From the NCBI RefSeq assembly GCF_004349235.1, contig NZ_SMKY01000009.1, positions 1 through 64,000 of the forward strand: 64,000 nt of DNA, given 5' to 3'. This DNA is from Actinomadura darangshiensis (GTDB lineage Bacteria; Actinomycetota; Actinomycetes; Streptosporangiales; Streptosporangiaceae). Position 1 is the stretch's first letter. Each line of letters opens with the position of its first letter. The position numbers and the translations under genes are program-made. Positions 1 through 8,446 of the stretch are shown here, piece after piece. The notes below the pieces were generated by a model that saw only the letters and a list, made by a program, of their open reading frames with translations, searched no databases and was not told where the DNA came from.

Positions 1-645
1 GTGCCGGTCCAGGCCGGCGAGGACCTCCGCCGCCACGGCGAACGCGCCGTCCTGCGCGGTCTCCTTCGGGAGCGAGTCGCGGTAGTCGCTGTACCGGACT
101 TCGGTCTTCGCGTTCCCTACGCGGGTCACGACCGTCGCGCCGGAGGTCGGCGAGAACTGCGTGACCGCCTCGTCGCCCAGACCCGTCACCGCCTGGACGG
201 TCACGTCGGACCACTTTGGCCCGAACGACTTGACGGCTCCGCCGAGGGCCGACCGTCCGGTGGGCCGGCCGGGGTACTGCGCGGCGTGGCCGTCCCGGTA
301 GCGGGTGAGGTCGACGGACAGGGTCCGCCTCGACCGGCTGTCGTCGTCGGCCGACGCCCACGAGCACTCTCCCCCCGCGCCGTCCTTCGACATCCGCAGC
401 TCCCCGGGCAGCAGGCGGGCGAGGGTCGCCGCCGAGACCCCGCAGCGCGCCGGGAGCGTTTCGATCACCGGCCCCGCGGGGACGCGGTCCGGCCCGGTCG
501 GGGGATCGGCCATCTGATCGAGGCTTCCGGGCCCCGGGATGACCTTCATCAGGGCGATGCTGATCGCGAACACGACGACGAACGCGAACACGATGGCGCC
601 GTCGTCTCCAGGACGGGAGGTGCCGCCCGCCGGGGCCGCCGTCAT
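1..645 (-). CDS. Membrane-anchored extracytoplasmic protein, partial (C-terminus outside window)
   Basis: An open frame of 215 codons without a stop runs off the left edge. It starts at ATG 645, whose first bases overlap the TGA of the upstream gene (ATGA), so translation is probably coupled. Residues about 15-33 form one hydrophobic segment after a short cytoplasmic N-terminus; the rest looks extracytoplasmic. After the anchor it carries a CGVS...CSW cysteine pair (about residues 69-99), and the same motif follows the anchor in its upstream neighbour, so the two are paralogues. They resemble actinobacterial DUF3558-type proteins, but I assign that only loosely. No enzymatic motif is visible and the function is unknown. 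Confidence 0.75.
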   Translation of the reverse strand, partial: MTAAPAGGTSRPGDDGAIVFAFVVVFAISIALMKVIPGPGSLDQMADPPTGPDRVPAGPVIETLPARCGVSAATLARLLPGELRMSKDGAGGECSWASADDDSRSRRTLSVDLTRYRDGHAAQYPGRPTGRSALGGAVKSFGPKWSDVTVQAVTGLGDEAVTQFSPTSGATVVTRVGNAKTEVRYSDYRDSLPKETAQDGAFAVAAEVLAGLDRH

Positions 646-1955
646 GACCGCAACGACCTCTCCACCGCGACGGCGACCGTATAGGCGCTGTCGATCAACT
701 GCCGGCCACGCAGATCCAGCTCCTTGTCGGCTCCCTCGTAGGCGACCTCGACCAGCACGTTGCGCTTCTGGAAGAGGACCAGGCCCGCGTCGCCCGAGGA
801 GCCGGAGCCGACCTCGGTGACCGCGAACGCCCGTTCGCCCGGCCCGGTGAGCGGGGTGAGCTCGGCGAAGTCGTCGAGCGTGATGGACTTCTTCTCCCGC
901 AGGTTCCGGTAGACGGCCTGGTACTGGCGCGTCGCCGTGAAAGCCCCGTAGCCGGGTACGTCCTCGTCCGCGACCGCCAGCGACACGGTGAGCGCGCGAG
1001 ACCGCCCCTCGTTGGAGTACCGGGACGTCCGGGCCTTCCACGTGCAGGAGTCGACGGACAGGCCCGCCTGGTTCACGATCGCCATCAGGGTCGAGGCTCC
1101 CCGCCGCCGGTACGCCCCGCGGGCGACCTTGTCGACGGTGGCGCCGGGGACGGCGTCGCATGGTCTGGGGACCCGGCCCAGCGCCGGCGTGGCCGGGTGC
1201 ATCCCCGTGCTCAGCACGGGCCGCGCCGCCGCCCCCATGCTCTTCGCCGTCTCGGCCGCCGCGGCGAACGCCCCGTCCACCGCGGTCTTCTCCGAGATCG
1301 TCCTCTCCCGGCCGCGCACGGCGTCCCACCCGGTGTAGCGGACCGACACGACGGCGTTGCCCACCCGGAAGGCGAGGTTCGCGCCTTCGGTCTCCTGCTC
1401 CGCCGAGTAGCGGACGACGGCCTCCTCGCCCAGGCCCTCCACGATCTTGGGCGGGCCGGACCTCCCGGTCGAGCCCGGCCCGGTCATGCCCACCATCTGC
1501 ATCGCCTCGCTGATCGGCGACTGCTGGATGCCCGTGGCGAGGCTGATGTCCACGTCGAGGACGCGCTCGTTCCGGTAGTCGTCGCCGAAGCACCAGCCGC
1601 ACTTGGCCTTGCCGTCGTCCAGCGAGTACCAGCTGCAGTCTCCCGCGCCGCCCTCCCGGAAGACGCCGCCCTTCTCCGGATCGGGGTCGGACCCGGGCGC
1701 GAGCCGGGCGGCGGTGCCGTCCGAGACCCCGCAGTTGTGCGGGATCTTCTTGACGATCCGGCCCGCGGGCACCTGCTCGGCGCCGGCGGGCGCCGCGATC
1801 AGGGGCCCGTCGGAGATGCCCCCGGGATCGCCGGACCCGCGCGAGGCGACGACGGCGACCGTGACGACGAGGACGACGACGGCGGCGGCACCCGCCAGCG
1901 CGAGCCGCCGGCGGCCGGTCCGGAGGGGCGGCCCGGCGGGTTCGGGATCGGACAC
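642..1955 (-). CDS. Membrane-anchored protein with two repeated extracytoplasmic domains
   Basis: 437 residues from a GTG start with a GGGAG ribosome site six bases upstream. The N-terminus is cytoplasmic and proline/arginine-rich, followed by one membrane segment at about residues 18-37. The outer part has two related halves of about 190 residues. The first holds the CGVS...CSW pair plus an extra CGWC; the second holds a PCDAV...CTW pair. Each half ends in a similar alpha/beta stretch. It is paralogous to the downstream gene, which overlaps its stop by four bases. The fold resembles DUF3558-like secreted actinobacterial proteins; this is inferred from the paired cysteines and layout, not from a clear signature. 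Function unknown. Confidence 0.75.
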   Translation of the reverse strand: MSDPEPAGPPLRTGRRRLALAGAAAVVVLVVTVAVVASRGSGDPGGISDGPLIAAPAGAEQVPAGRIVKKIPHNCGVSDGTAARLAPGSDPDPEKGGVFREGGAGDCSWYSLDDGKAKCGWCFGDDYRNERVLDVDISLATGIQQSPISEAMQMVGMTGPGSTGRSGPPKIVEGLGEEAVVRYSAEQETEGANLAFRVGNAVVSVRYTGWDAVRGRERTISEKTAVDGAFAAAAETAKSMGAAARPVLSTGMHPATPALGRVPRPCDAVPGATVDKVARGAYRRRGASTLMAIVNQAGLSVDSCTWKARTSRYSNEGRSRALTVSLAVADEDVPGYGAFTATRQYQAVYRNLREKKSITLDDFAELTPLTGPGERAFAVTEVGSGSSGDAGLVLFQKRNVLVEVAYEGADKELDLRGRQLIDSAYTVAVAVERSLRS

Positions 1956-2048
1956 GCGAACTCCCAGGGAGGGGGCAGTTGATCTCCTAGGACTGCGCCG
2001 TCAGGGCCGAGGTTCGGGTCCCGCGCCCGAATTCTTCCGGCGGACGCT

Positions 2049-3266
2049 TCAGGGGAGGGTGCGGCGCATCAGCAGGACGGCGACGTCGTCCTGGGCCGGC
2101 TCCTTGCCGATGAGATCCGCCATCACGGCGGCCGTGACGTCCTCCGGCGGTCCGGCGTACGCCGCCTCGCAGAGCCGGTCGATGCCGTCGAGGAGCGAGT
2201 TGTCCCGCCGTTCGATCAGCCCGTCGGTGTAGAAGCACAGCAGGGCGCCGGGCGGGAGCGCGACGGTCGTGGTCCGGCGGGGGATCACCTCGTCCAGGCC
2301 GATCAGGACGTCGAAGTCCAGGTCGAGGGCCCGCGCCGGGGAGTCCGGGAGGGCGAGGACCGGGGGAGGATGGCCGGCGGACGACACCCGCACCCGGTCC
2401 AGGCGGGGGTCGCACACCGCGTACAGGACGGTGGCCGTCGCGTCGGGCTCGAAGTGCATCATCTTCCGGTTGAGCCTGTGCAGCACCTCGGCCGGATCGG
2501 CGGTCTCCAGCGCGTAGGCCCGCAGGGCGCTGCGCATCCGGCCCATGATGACGGCGGCCGGGAACCCGTGCCCGGCCACGTCCCCCATGACGATGCCGAT
2601 GTGACCGGACGGGAGGGTGAAGACGTCGTACCAGTCGCCGCCGACGATCGCCTGGCCGGGACGGTACCGGGCCGCCATCTCGACGCCGGGGATGTCCGGA
2701 AGCGTGGACGGGATCAGGCTGCGCTGCAGTTCCAGGGCTCCCGCCCGTTCGGCGTGGCTGAGCAGCGACTGCACCGCCAGCGCGGTCTGCGCGGCCGCGA
2801 TCTGCAGGAACTCCTCCTCGTCCGCGGTGAAGCGGCGCGGGTCGAGAGTCCCGATGTGCATGACGCCCACCAGCGTGCCGCCGCCGATGAGCGGGACGCC
2901 GAGGAGGGAGCGCAGGCCCTTGCGCACCAGCAGCGGGTTGAAGAGGTCGGCGCTCGGCACGTCGGGGATGTGGATCGGCCGCCGTTCGGCGGCGACGCGT
3001 CCGGCGAACCCCCGGCCCAGCGGGACGTGGGCGGCCTGGCTGACCTCCTCCTCGATGCCCCTGGCGGCGGTGGCGACGAGGAGGCGCCCCGGCTTGTCCA
3101 GGAGCAGGACGACGGCGGTGTCCACCGCCAGGACCTCGCTGACGCGTTCGAGCATGCTGTTCAGGAACTCGTCGACGTCCATGTGCGTGAACGCCGGGTG
3201 TGTTACCGACTGGATGTTCTCCAGCTTTCGGGTCACACCGTCCAAAGGGCCTGACGGGTTCTCCAC
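2049..3266 (-). CDS. GAF-domain PP2C/SpoIIE-type serine phosphatase (RsbU-like)
   Basis: 405 residues. A GAF sensor domain spans about 30-170 and a SpoIIE-type PP2C phosphatase domain about 185-403. The metal-binding motifs are intact: GGDWYD, MGDVAGHG, SAGHPPP, YTDGLIERR and QDDVAVL. Family members dephosphorylate anti-sigma-factor antagonists and thereby release stress sigma factors. There is no membrane segment, so the signal read by the GAF domain is cytosolic. The GTG start lies only ten bases after the ackA stop, so xfp, ackA and this gene probably form one transcript. No clear ribosome site precedes GTG 3266; GTG 3236 is a possible alternative start. Confidence 0.88.
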   Translation of the reverse strand: MENPSGPLDGVTRKLENIQSVTHPAFTHMDVDEFLNSMLERVSEVLAVDTAVVLLLDKPGRLLVATAARGIEEEVSQAAHVPLGRGFAGRVAAERRPIHIPDVPSADLFNPLLVRKGLRSLLGVPLIGGGTLVGVMHIGTLDPRRFTADEEEFLQIAAAQTALAVQSLLSHAERAGALELQRSLIPSTLPDIPGVEMAARYRPGQAIVGGDWYDVFTLPSGHIGIVMGDVAGHGFPAAVIMGRMRSALRAYALETADPAEVLHRLNRKMMHFEPDATATVLYAVCDPRLDRVRVSSAGHPPPVLALPDSPARALDLDFDVLIGLDEVIPRRTTTVALPPGALLCFYTDGLIERRDNSLLDGIDRLCEAAYAGPPEDVTAAVMADLIGKEPAQDDVAVLLMRRTLP

Positions 3267-3276
3267 CCGCCCGAGT

Positions 3277-4347
3277 TTACGGGCGCCGCCCGAGGCGGTG
3301 CCGGACTCCGGCGGCGATCTCCAGGTCCTCGCGGGCGCCGACCACGAGGGTGCGGACGGGCGCGCCGGGGGCGGTCAGGTCGGTGTCGCCGGAGGCGGCG
3401 GCGTTGCGGTCCGGGTCGATGGAGACGCCCAGGTAGGCGAGGTCCTCGGCCAGGCGCATCCGGACGGACGGGTCGTGCTCGCCGACGCCGCCGGTGAAGA
3501 CCAGGGCGTCGAGGCCGCCGAGGGAGGCGGTCATGGCGGCGGCGCAGGCGCGGAGGCGGTGGTGGTAGACGTCCAGGGCGGCGAGGGCGTTGACGTCGCG
3601 TTCGCCGGCCTGGTCGCGGACGCGCCGCATGTCGCCGGTCCCGGTGAGGCCGCGCAGGCCCGAGTCGCGTTCCAGGGCGTCGCCGACCTCGGCCGGCTCC
3701 ACGCCGTGCTTGATCAGCCACAGCGGGATGCCCGGGTCGATGCTGCCCGCGCGGGACGCCATGACCAGGCCCTCCAGCGGCGTGAAGCCCATGGTGGTGT
3801 CGACCGAGCGGCCTTCGGCGACGGCGCACAGGGACGCGCCGGAGCCGAGATGGCAGACGACCATGCGCGCGGGAACGGCCCCGAGGAGCTCGCCCGTGCG
3901 CCGGACGGCGTAGGAGAACGACAGCCCGTGGAACCCGTAGCGGCGCAGGCCGAACCGTTCGCGCCATTCGGACGGGAGCGCGTAGGCCGCGGCGGCGTCC
4001 GGCAGGGTGGCGTGGAAGGCGGTGTCGAAGCAGGCCACGGCCGGGACGTCCGGCAGCGCACCGGTGATCTCCGCCAGGGCGTGCAGCGACGCCGGCTGGT
4101 GCAGGGGCGCGAGGTCGGCCAGTTCGCGGAGGCGTTCGGTGACCGTCGCGTCGATCCGCACGGGCGAGGTGAAGTCGGTGCCGCCGTGGACGAAGCGGAC
4201 GCCGATCGCGTCCGGGCGGGGCATGCCCGCGACGAGGCCGGCCATCTCGTGGCCGCCGCCGGACTCCTGCGCGAGGATCGCGTCGCCCGCGTCGAGCAGG
4301 CTGATCTTGAGGCTGCTCGATCCCGGGTTGACCGTCAGGACCCGCAT
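3277..4347 (-). CDS. ackA: Acetate kinase
   Basis: 356 residues, somewhat shorter than the roughly 400 of enterobacterial AckA. It converts acetyl phosphate and ADP to acetate and ATP. The family signatures are present: N-terminal VNPGSSSLKISL, a central FDTAFHATLP, GFHGLSFSY, the nucleotide-binding HLGSGASLCA, DTTMGFTPLEGL and the C-terminal FTGGVGEH. The ATG start shares one base with the TGA of the phosphoketolase gene (TGATG), so the two are translationally coupled. The order xfp-ackA is the classical phosphoketolase pathway pair: Xfp makes acetyl phosphate and AckA recovers ATP from it. Confidence 0.95.
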   Translation of the reverse strand: MRVLTVNPGSSSLKISLLDAGDAILAQESGGGHEMAGLVAGMPRPDAIGVRFVHGGTDFTSPVRIDATVTERLRELADLAPLHQPASLHALAEITGALPDVPAVACFDTAFHATLPDAAAAYALPSEWRERFGLRRYGFHGLSFSYAVRRTGELLGAVPARMVVCHLGSGASLCAVAEGRSVDTTMGFTPLEGLVMASRAGSIDPGIPLWLIKHGVEPAEVGDALERDSGLRGLTGTGDMRRVRDQAGERDVNALAALDVYHHRLRACAAAMTASLGGLDALVFTGGVGEHDPSVRMRLAEDLAYLGVSIDPDRNAAASGDTDLTAPGAPVRTLVVGAREDLEIAAGVRHRLGRRP

Positions 4348-6707
4348 CAGTACGGCCACGTCCAGTCGCGGATCTCGGGGGCGTCCTCGCCGTGCTCGCG
4401 GGTGTGGGCGCGGAGGGCGAGGCGCCGGTCGGCCATCCGCTGCCGGATGTGGGCGACCCGGCCGCCGAGCGACGGGACGCGGTCGATGACGTCCATGACC
4501 AGGTGGTAGCGGTCCAGGTCGTTCAGCATGACCATGTCGAACGGCGTGGTGGTCGTCCCCTCCTCCTTGTAGCCGCGGACGTGGAGGTGGTGGTGCCCGG
4601 CCCGCCGGTAGGTGAGGCGGTGGATCAGGTACGGGTAGCCGTGGAAGGCGAAGATGACGGGCTTGTCGGTGGTGAACAGGGCGTCGTAGTCGCGGTCCGG
4701 CATGCCGTGCGGGTGCTCGCTGGACGGCTGGAGCCGCATCAGGTCGACGACGTTCACGACCCGGACGCGCAGGTCCGGGAACAGCTGACGGAGCAGGTCC
4801 ACGGCGGCGAGCGTCTCCAGCGTCGGGATGTCGCCCGCGCAGGCCAGCACTACGTCGGGGTCGGCGCCTCCATCGGTCGATGCCCATTCCCAGATGCCGA
4901 TGCCGCGGGTGGAGTGGGCGATCGCGGCGTCCATCGGCAGCCAGTTCAGCGCGGGCTGCTTCCCGGCGACGATCACGTTGACGTAGTCGCGGGAGCGCAG
5001 GCAGTGGTCGCCGACCGACAGCAGCGTGTTCGCGTCCGGCGGCAGGTACACCCGGACGATCTCCGGCTTCTTGTTCATCACGACGTCGAGGAAGCCGGGG
5101 TCCTGGTGGGTGAAGCCGTTGTGGTCCTGCCGCCACACGTGCGACGACAGCAGGTAGTTCAGCGAGGCGATCGGCCGCCGCCAGGGCAGGCCGCGGGTGA
5201 CGTTCAGCCACTTGGCGTGCTGATTGAACATGGCGTCGACGATGTGGACGAACGCCTCGTAGCTGTTGAACAGGCCGTGCCGCCCGGTGAGGAGGTAGCC
5301 CTCCAGCCAGCCCTGGCACAGGTGCTCGCTCAGCACCTCCATCACCTGGCCGGACGGCCCCTGGTGCTCGTCGGTCGGGAGCCGGATCCCCTGGAAGACG
5401 CGGTCGGTCGCCTGGAACACGTCCCCGAGCCGGTTCGACGCGGTCTCGTCCGCGCCCATGATCCGGAAGTTGGACGGGTTGGCCTTCACGACGTCGCGGA
5501 GGAACGCGCCGAGCATCCGGGTGGGCTCGGACGCGGTGGTGCCCGGCTTGTCCACGGGCACGGCGTAGTCGCGGAAGCCGGGCAGCCTCAGCGGCTTCAG
5601 CAGCAGGCCGCCGTTGGCGTGCGGGTTGGCGCTCATCCGCCGCTCGCCGCCCGGCGCCAGGGCGCGGAGCGCGGCCACCGGGCGCCCCTCGCCGTCGAAC
5701 AGCTCGTCCGGGCGGTACGAGCGCAGCCACTCCTCCAGCTGCGCGCGGTGCGCGGGGTCGTCGCGCACGCCGCCGAGCGGCACCTGGTGGGACCGCCACG
5801 TGTTCTCGACCGGTTGCCCGTCCACCTCCTTCGGGCCCGTCCAGCCCTTCGGGGAGCGCAGGACGATCAGGGGCCAGCGGTGCCGCTCGGTGATCCGGCC
5901 CTCGCGGGCGCCGCGCTGGATGCCGTCGATCTCGTCGAGGGCCTGGCCGAGGGCGGCGGCCATCTTGCGGTGCATGGACGCGGGCTCGTCGCCGCTCACC
6001 AGCAGCGGCCGGTAGCCGTAGCCGTCGAGCAGCTGGACGAGCTCCTCCTCGGGGATCCGCGCCAGCACCGCCGGATTCGCGATCTTGTAGCCGTTGAGGT
6101 GCAGGATCGGCAGGACGGCCCCGTCCCGCACCGGGTCCAGGAACTTGGTGGAGTGCCAGCTCGCCGCCAGCGGCCCCGTCTCCGCCTCGCCGTCCCCGAC
6201 GATGCACGCGACGACCAGGCCGGGGTTGTCGAACACCGCGCCGTACGCGTGCGCCAGCGAGTAGCCCAGCTCGCCGCCCTCGTGGATGGAGCCGGGCGTC
6301 TCCGGCGCGACATGGCTGGGGATGCCGCCGGGGAAGGAGAACTGCCGGAACAGCCTGCGCATGCCGTCGGCGTCCTGCGACACGTCCGGATACACCTCGC
6401 TGTAGGTGCCCTCCAGCCACGCGTTCGCGACCGCCGCCGGGCCGCCGTGCCCCGGGCCCATGACGTAGATCATGTCGAGATCGCGCGCCTTGATCGCCCG
6501 GTTGAGGTGGGCGTAGGCGAAGTTCAGGCCCGGCGTGGTGCCCCAGTGGCCGAGCAGCCGCGGTTTGAGGTGCCGGCGTTCCAGCGGTTCGCGGAGCAGC
6601 GGGTTGTCCAGCAGGTAGATCTGGCCCACGGACAGGTAGTTGGTGGCCCGCCAGTACGCGTCGATCTCCCGCACTTCGTCATCGGTGATCGCGACGGACT
6701 CGGTCAT
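4347..6707 (-). CDS. xfp: Phosphoketolase (xylulose-5-P/fructose-6-P)
   Basis: 786 residues from ATG 6707, chosen because GGAGG sits seven bases upstream; the frame stays open further upstream to 6785 but has no ribosome site there. It is a thiamine-diphosphate enzyme that cleaves xylulose 5-phosphate or fructose 6-phosphate with phosphate to acetyl phosphate and an aldose phosphate. Visible family features are [10 protein letters not shown] near the N-terminus, GPGHGGPA, the diphosphate-binding [16 protein letters not shown], and the [21 protein letters not shown] region. Length matches the family. It is followed directly by ackA. A GC-rich hairpin lies in the leader (6737-6755). Confidence 0.95.
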   Translation of the reverse strand: MTESVAITDDEVREIDAYWRATNYLSVGQIYLLDNPLLREPLERRHLKPRLLGHWGTTPGLNFAYAHLNRAIKARDLDMIYVMGPGHGGPAAVANAWLEGTYSEVYPDVSQDADGMRRLFRQFSFPGGIPSHVAPETPGSIHEGGELGYSLAHAYGAVFDNPGLVVACIVGDGEAETGPLAASWHSTKFLDPVRDGAVLPILHLNGYKIANPAVLARIPEEELVQLLDGYGYRPLLVSGDEPASMHRKMAAALGQALDEIDGIQRGAREGRITERHRWPLIVLRSPKGWTGPKEVDGQPVENTWRSHQVPLGGVRDDPAHRAQLEEWLRSYRPDELFDGEGRPVAALRALAPGGERRMSANPHANGGLLLKPLRLPGFRDYAVPVDKPGTTASEPTRMLGAFLRDVVKANPSNFRIMGADETASNRLGDVFQATDRVFQGIRLPTDEHQGPSGQVMEVLSEHLCQGWLEGYLLTGRHGLFNSYEAFVHIVDAMFNQHAKWLNVTRGLPWRRPIASLNYLLSSHVWRQDHNGFTHQDPGFLDVVMNKKPEIVRVYLPPDANTLLSVGDHCLRSRDYVNVIVAGKQPALNWLPMDAAIAHSTRGIGIWEWASTDGGADPDVVLACAGDIPTLETLAAVDLLRQLFPDLRVRVVNVVDLMRLQPSSEHPHGMPDRDYDALFTTDKPVIFAFHGYPYLIHRLTYRRAGHHHLHVRGYKEEGTTTTPFDMVMLNDLDRYHLVMDVIDRVPSLGGRVAHIRQRMADRRLALRAHTREHGEDAPEIRDWTWPY

Positions 6708-7150
6708 GGCGCGTCCTCCGGTGCTCGTACCGCCCTGAGGGGATCTGGTCCCCTCGATCGCGGACCTCAACCGCCGGGGTGCCATGCCGGAAAACGACGA
6801 GCCCGCGAAAATGACGAGGCCACGGCGCGCGGCCGTGACCTCGTCCCCCCCACCCGGATGTGGACGTCACCGGTTACAGAGGCGGTGGCCGCGCCAGAAG
6901 CCGCGGTCTCCGCCCCGCCCCCCAGCGAACCGGTGGGAGCGTCTCCACTAGGTGCGTTGAAGCATGCCGCCTACCCGCGCGTAGGTTCACGGGTCCGGGC
7001 CGCCGTTCGACGAGCGGCGGACGGCGCGCGACGAATGGTCGACGCACGGCGACCGGTGGACGACAGAGAGCGACGATGACTCGATCGCAGGGTGCGCTAG
7101 CGGTCTGCGATGCTACGCAGATCCATACAGGTCAGCGGCAAGGAGGCGGA
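6708..7150. other. Intergenic region between divergent xfp and amidase genes
   Basis: This 443-base stretch is the longest gene-free interval. It holds the leaders of two divergent genes. Toward xfp it carries the GGAGG site and a perfect 7-bp hairpin at 6737-6755. Toward the amidase it carries AAGGAGG just before ATG 7151. Around 6971-6986 there is a short inverted repeat, CCTAC-N6-GTAGG. Codon statistics do not suggest a missed gene. I could not identify convincing -35/-10 pairs. Confidence 0.6.
6737..6755 (-). promoter_or_regulatory. Hairpin in the xfp leader
   Basis: GAGGGGA and TCCCCTC pair perfectly around the loop TCTGG, about 30 bases upstream of the xfp start and just outside the ribosome site. 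It may affect mRNA stability or initiation; there is no T-run to make it a terminator. Confidence 0.35.
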
Positions 7151-8446
7151 ATGGGCGGGTTCTTCACCGGACGGACGCTGGCGGCCATCGGGGACGACCT
7201 GCGTGCGGGACGGGAGTCGTCGCGCGAGCTGGTCGCGGGGGCCCTGGAGTCGGTCGACCCGGACCTCAACGCCTTCGCGACCCTCGACCCGGGGGGTGCC
7301 GAGGCCGCCGCCAGGTGGGCGGACGAGGAGCTGGCGTCCGGAATCGACCGGGGCCCGCTGCACGGCGTCCCCGTCGCGGTGAAGGACATCATCGACGTCG
7401 CCGGCCTGCCGACCGGGATGGGGTCGGCGCACTTCGCCGGGCACATCGCCGAGACCGACGCGGTGTGCGTGACAAGGCTCCGCGACGCCGGAGCCGTGAT
7501 CGTCGGCAAGACGGGCACGCAGGAGTTCGCATTCGGCGGCACCGGCGACGTGTCGGTGAACGGGCCGGTCCGCAACCCGCACGACCGGAATCGGATGTCC
7601 GGTGGGTCGAGCAGCGGCAGTGCCGTCGCGGTCGCCGCAGGCATGGTCCCGCTGGCGCTCGGCACGGATACGGGCGGGTCGGTGCGCATCCCGTCCGCGT
7701 TCTGCGGGATCGCCGGGTTCAAGCCCGCGCACGGCGTGATCCTCACCGAGGGCGTCTTCCCGCTGTCGCGCTCGCTCGACCACGTGGGCGTGCTGGCCGG
7801 GACCGCGGCGGACTGCCGCATCGCCTACCGCACGCTGACCGGACCGGCCGAAGCCGTCCCGTCCCCGGTGGACGAGGCCGCACCGTACGGGCGCGTCGCG
7901 TGGATCGAGCCGCCCGCCGTCGACCCCGAGGTGGAGCGCACCGTCCGGGCGCTGTTCCCGGACGCCCCGGCCGAGCGGATCGACTTCGCCGGGCTCCGGC
8001 AGGTGTTCATCGCGATCGAGTTCAGCGAGGCGCACGACGTTCACGCCGAACGGGTCGCCGAGGCGCCCGGCCTGTACCAGCCGGCCACGCTCGGGCGGCT
8101 CGCGGACGCGGGCCGGATGCCGGGCTGGCGGCTCGTCCGGGCGCTCCGCGACCGCGACCGCTACGCGCGGGAGGTCGCCGCGCTGCTGGACCGCTACGAC
8201 CTGCTCGCCATGCCCACCATGCCGATCACCGCCCCGGAGATCGGCGCGACCGAGGTCGCGCTCGGCCCGCTCACGGCGCTGCTGGTCAGCCTCACGTCCC
8301 CGTGGAACGTGCTCGGCCTGCCCGCGCTGACCGTTCCCGCCGGAACCGCCGGCGGCCTGCCCGTCGGGGCGCAGCTCGTCGGCCGGCGCGGCGCGGAGAG
8401 CCTGCTGTTCGACGCCGCCGAGCGGCTCGCCGGCGGTCAGAGGTAG
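7151..8446 (+). CDS. Amidase (amidase-signature family)
   Basis: 431 residues from ATG 7151, which is preceded by AAGGAGG; an open frame extends to 6860 but lacks amidase sequence. The Ser-cisSer-Lys triad is readable: Lys78 in VAVKDIIDV, Ser153 in GGSSSGSA, and nucleophile Ser177 in GTDTGGSVRIP, with the usual 24-residue spacing between the serines. It hydrolyses a carboxamide, but the substrate cannot be told from sequence. It is shorter than GatA and not beside gatB/gatC, so a role in tRNA amidation is unlikely. Its stop overlaps the end of the convergent AAA+ gene by ten bases. Confidence 0.9.
   Translation: MGGFFTGRTLAAIGDDLRAGRESSRELVAGALESVDPDLNAFATLDPGGAEAAARWADEELASGIDRGPLHGVPVAVKDIIDVAGLPTGMGSAHFAGHIAETDAVCVTRLRDAGAVIVGKTGTQEFAFGGTGDVSVNGPVRNPHDRNRMSGGSSSGSAVAVAAGMVPLALGTDTGGSVRIPSAFCGIAGFKPAHGVILTEGVFPLSRSLDHVGVLAGTAADCRIAYRTLTGPAEAVPSPVDEAAPYGRVAWIEPPAVDPEVERTVRALFPDAPAERIDFAGLRQVFIAIEFSEAHDVHAERVAEAPGLYQPATLGRLADAGRMPGWRLVRALRDRDRYAREVAALLDRYDLLAMPTMPITAPEIGATEVALGPLTALLVSLTSPWNVLGLPALTVPAGTAGGLPVGAQLVGRRGAESLLFDAAERLAGGQR

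Noticed and set aside
1-684. Plus-strand open frame at the left edge
   Set aside because: The minus strand holds a frame with a membrane anchor and the cysteine signature of the neighbouring paralogue; the plus frame is low-complexity Arg/Gly/Ala.
3277-6420. One 1047-residue open frame on the minus strand
   Set aside because: Only its last 356 codons are a gene (ackA). The upstream part is the out-of-frame shadow of xfp, with no ribosome site and Arg/Ala/Pro-rich noise.
7151-8446. GatA subunit of the Glu/Asp-tRNA amidotransferase
   Set aside because: No gatB or gatC is adjacent and the protein is short. A general amidase is the safer call.
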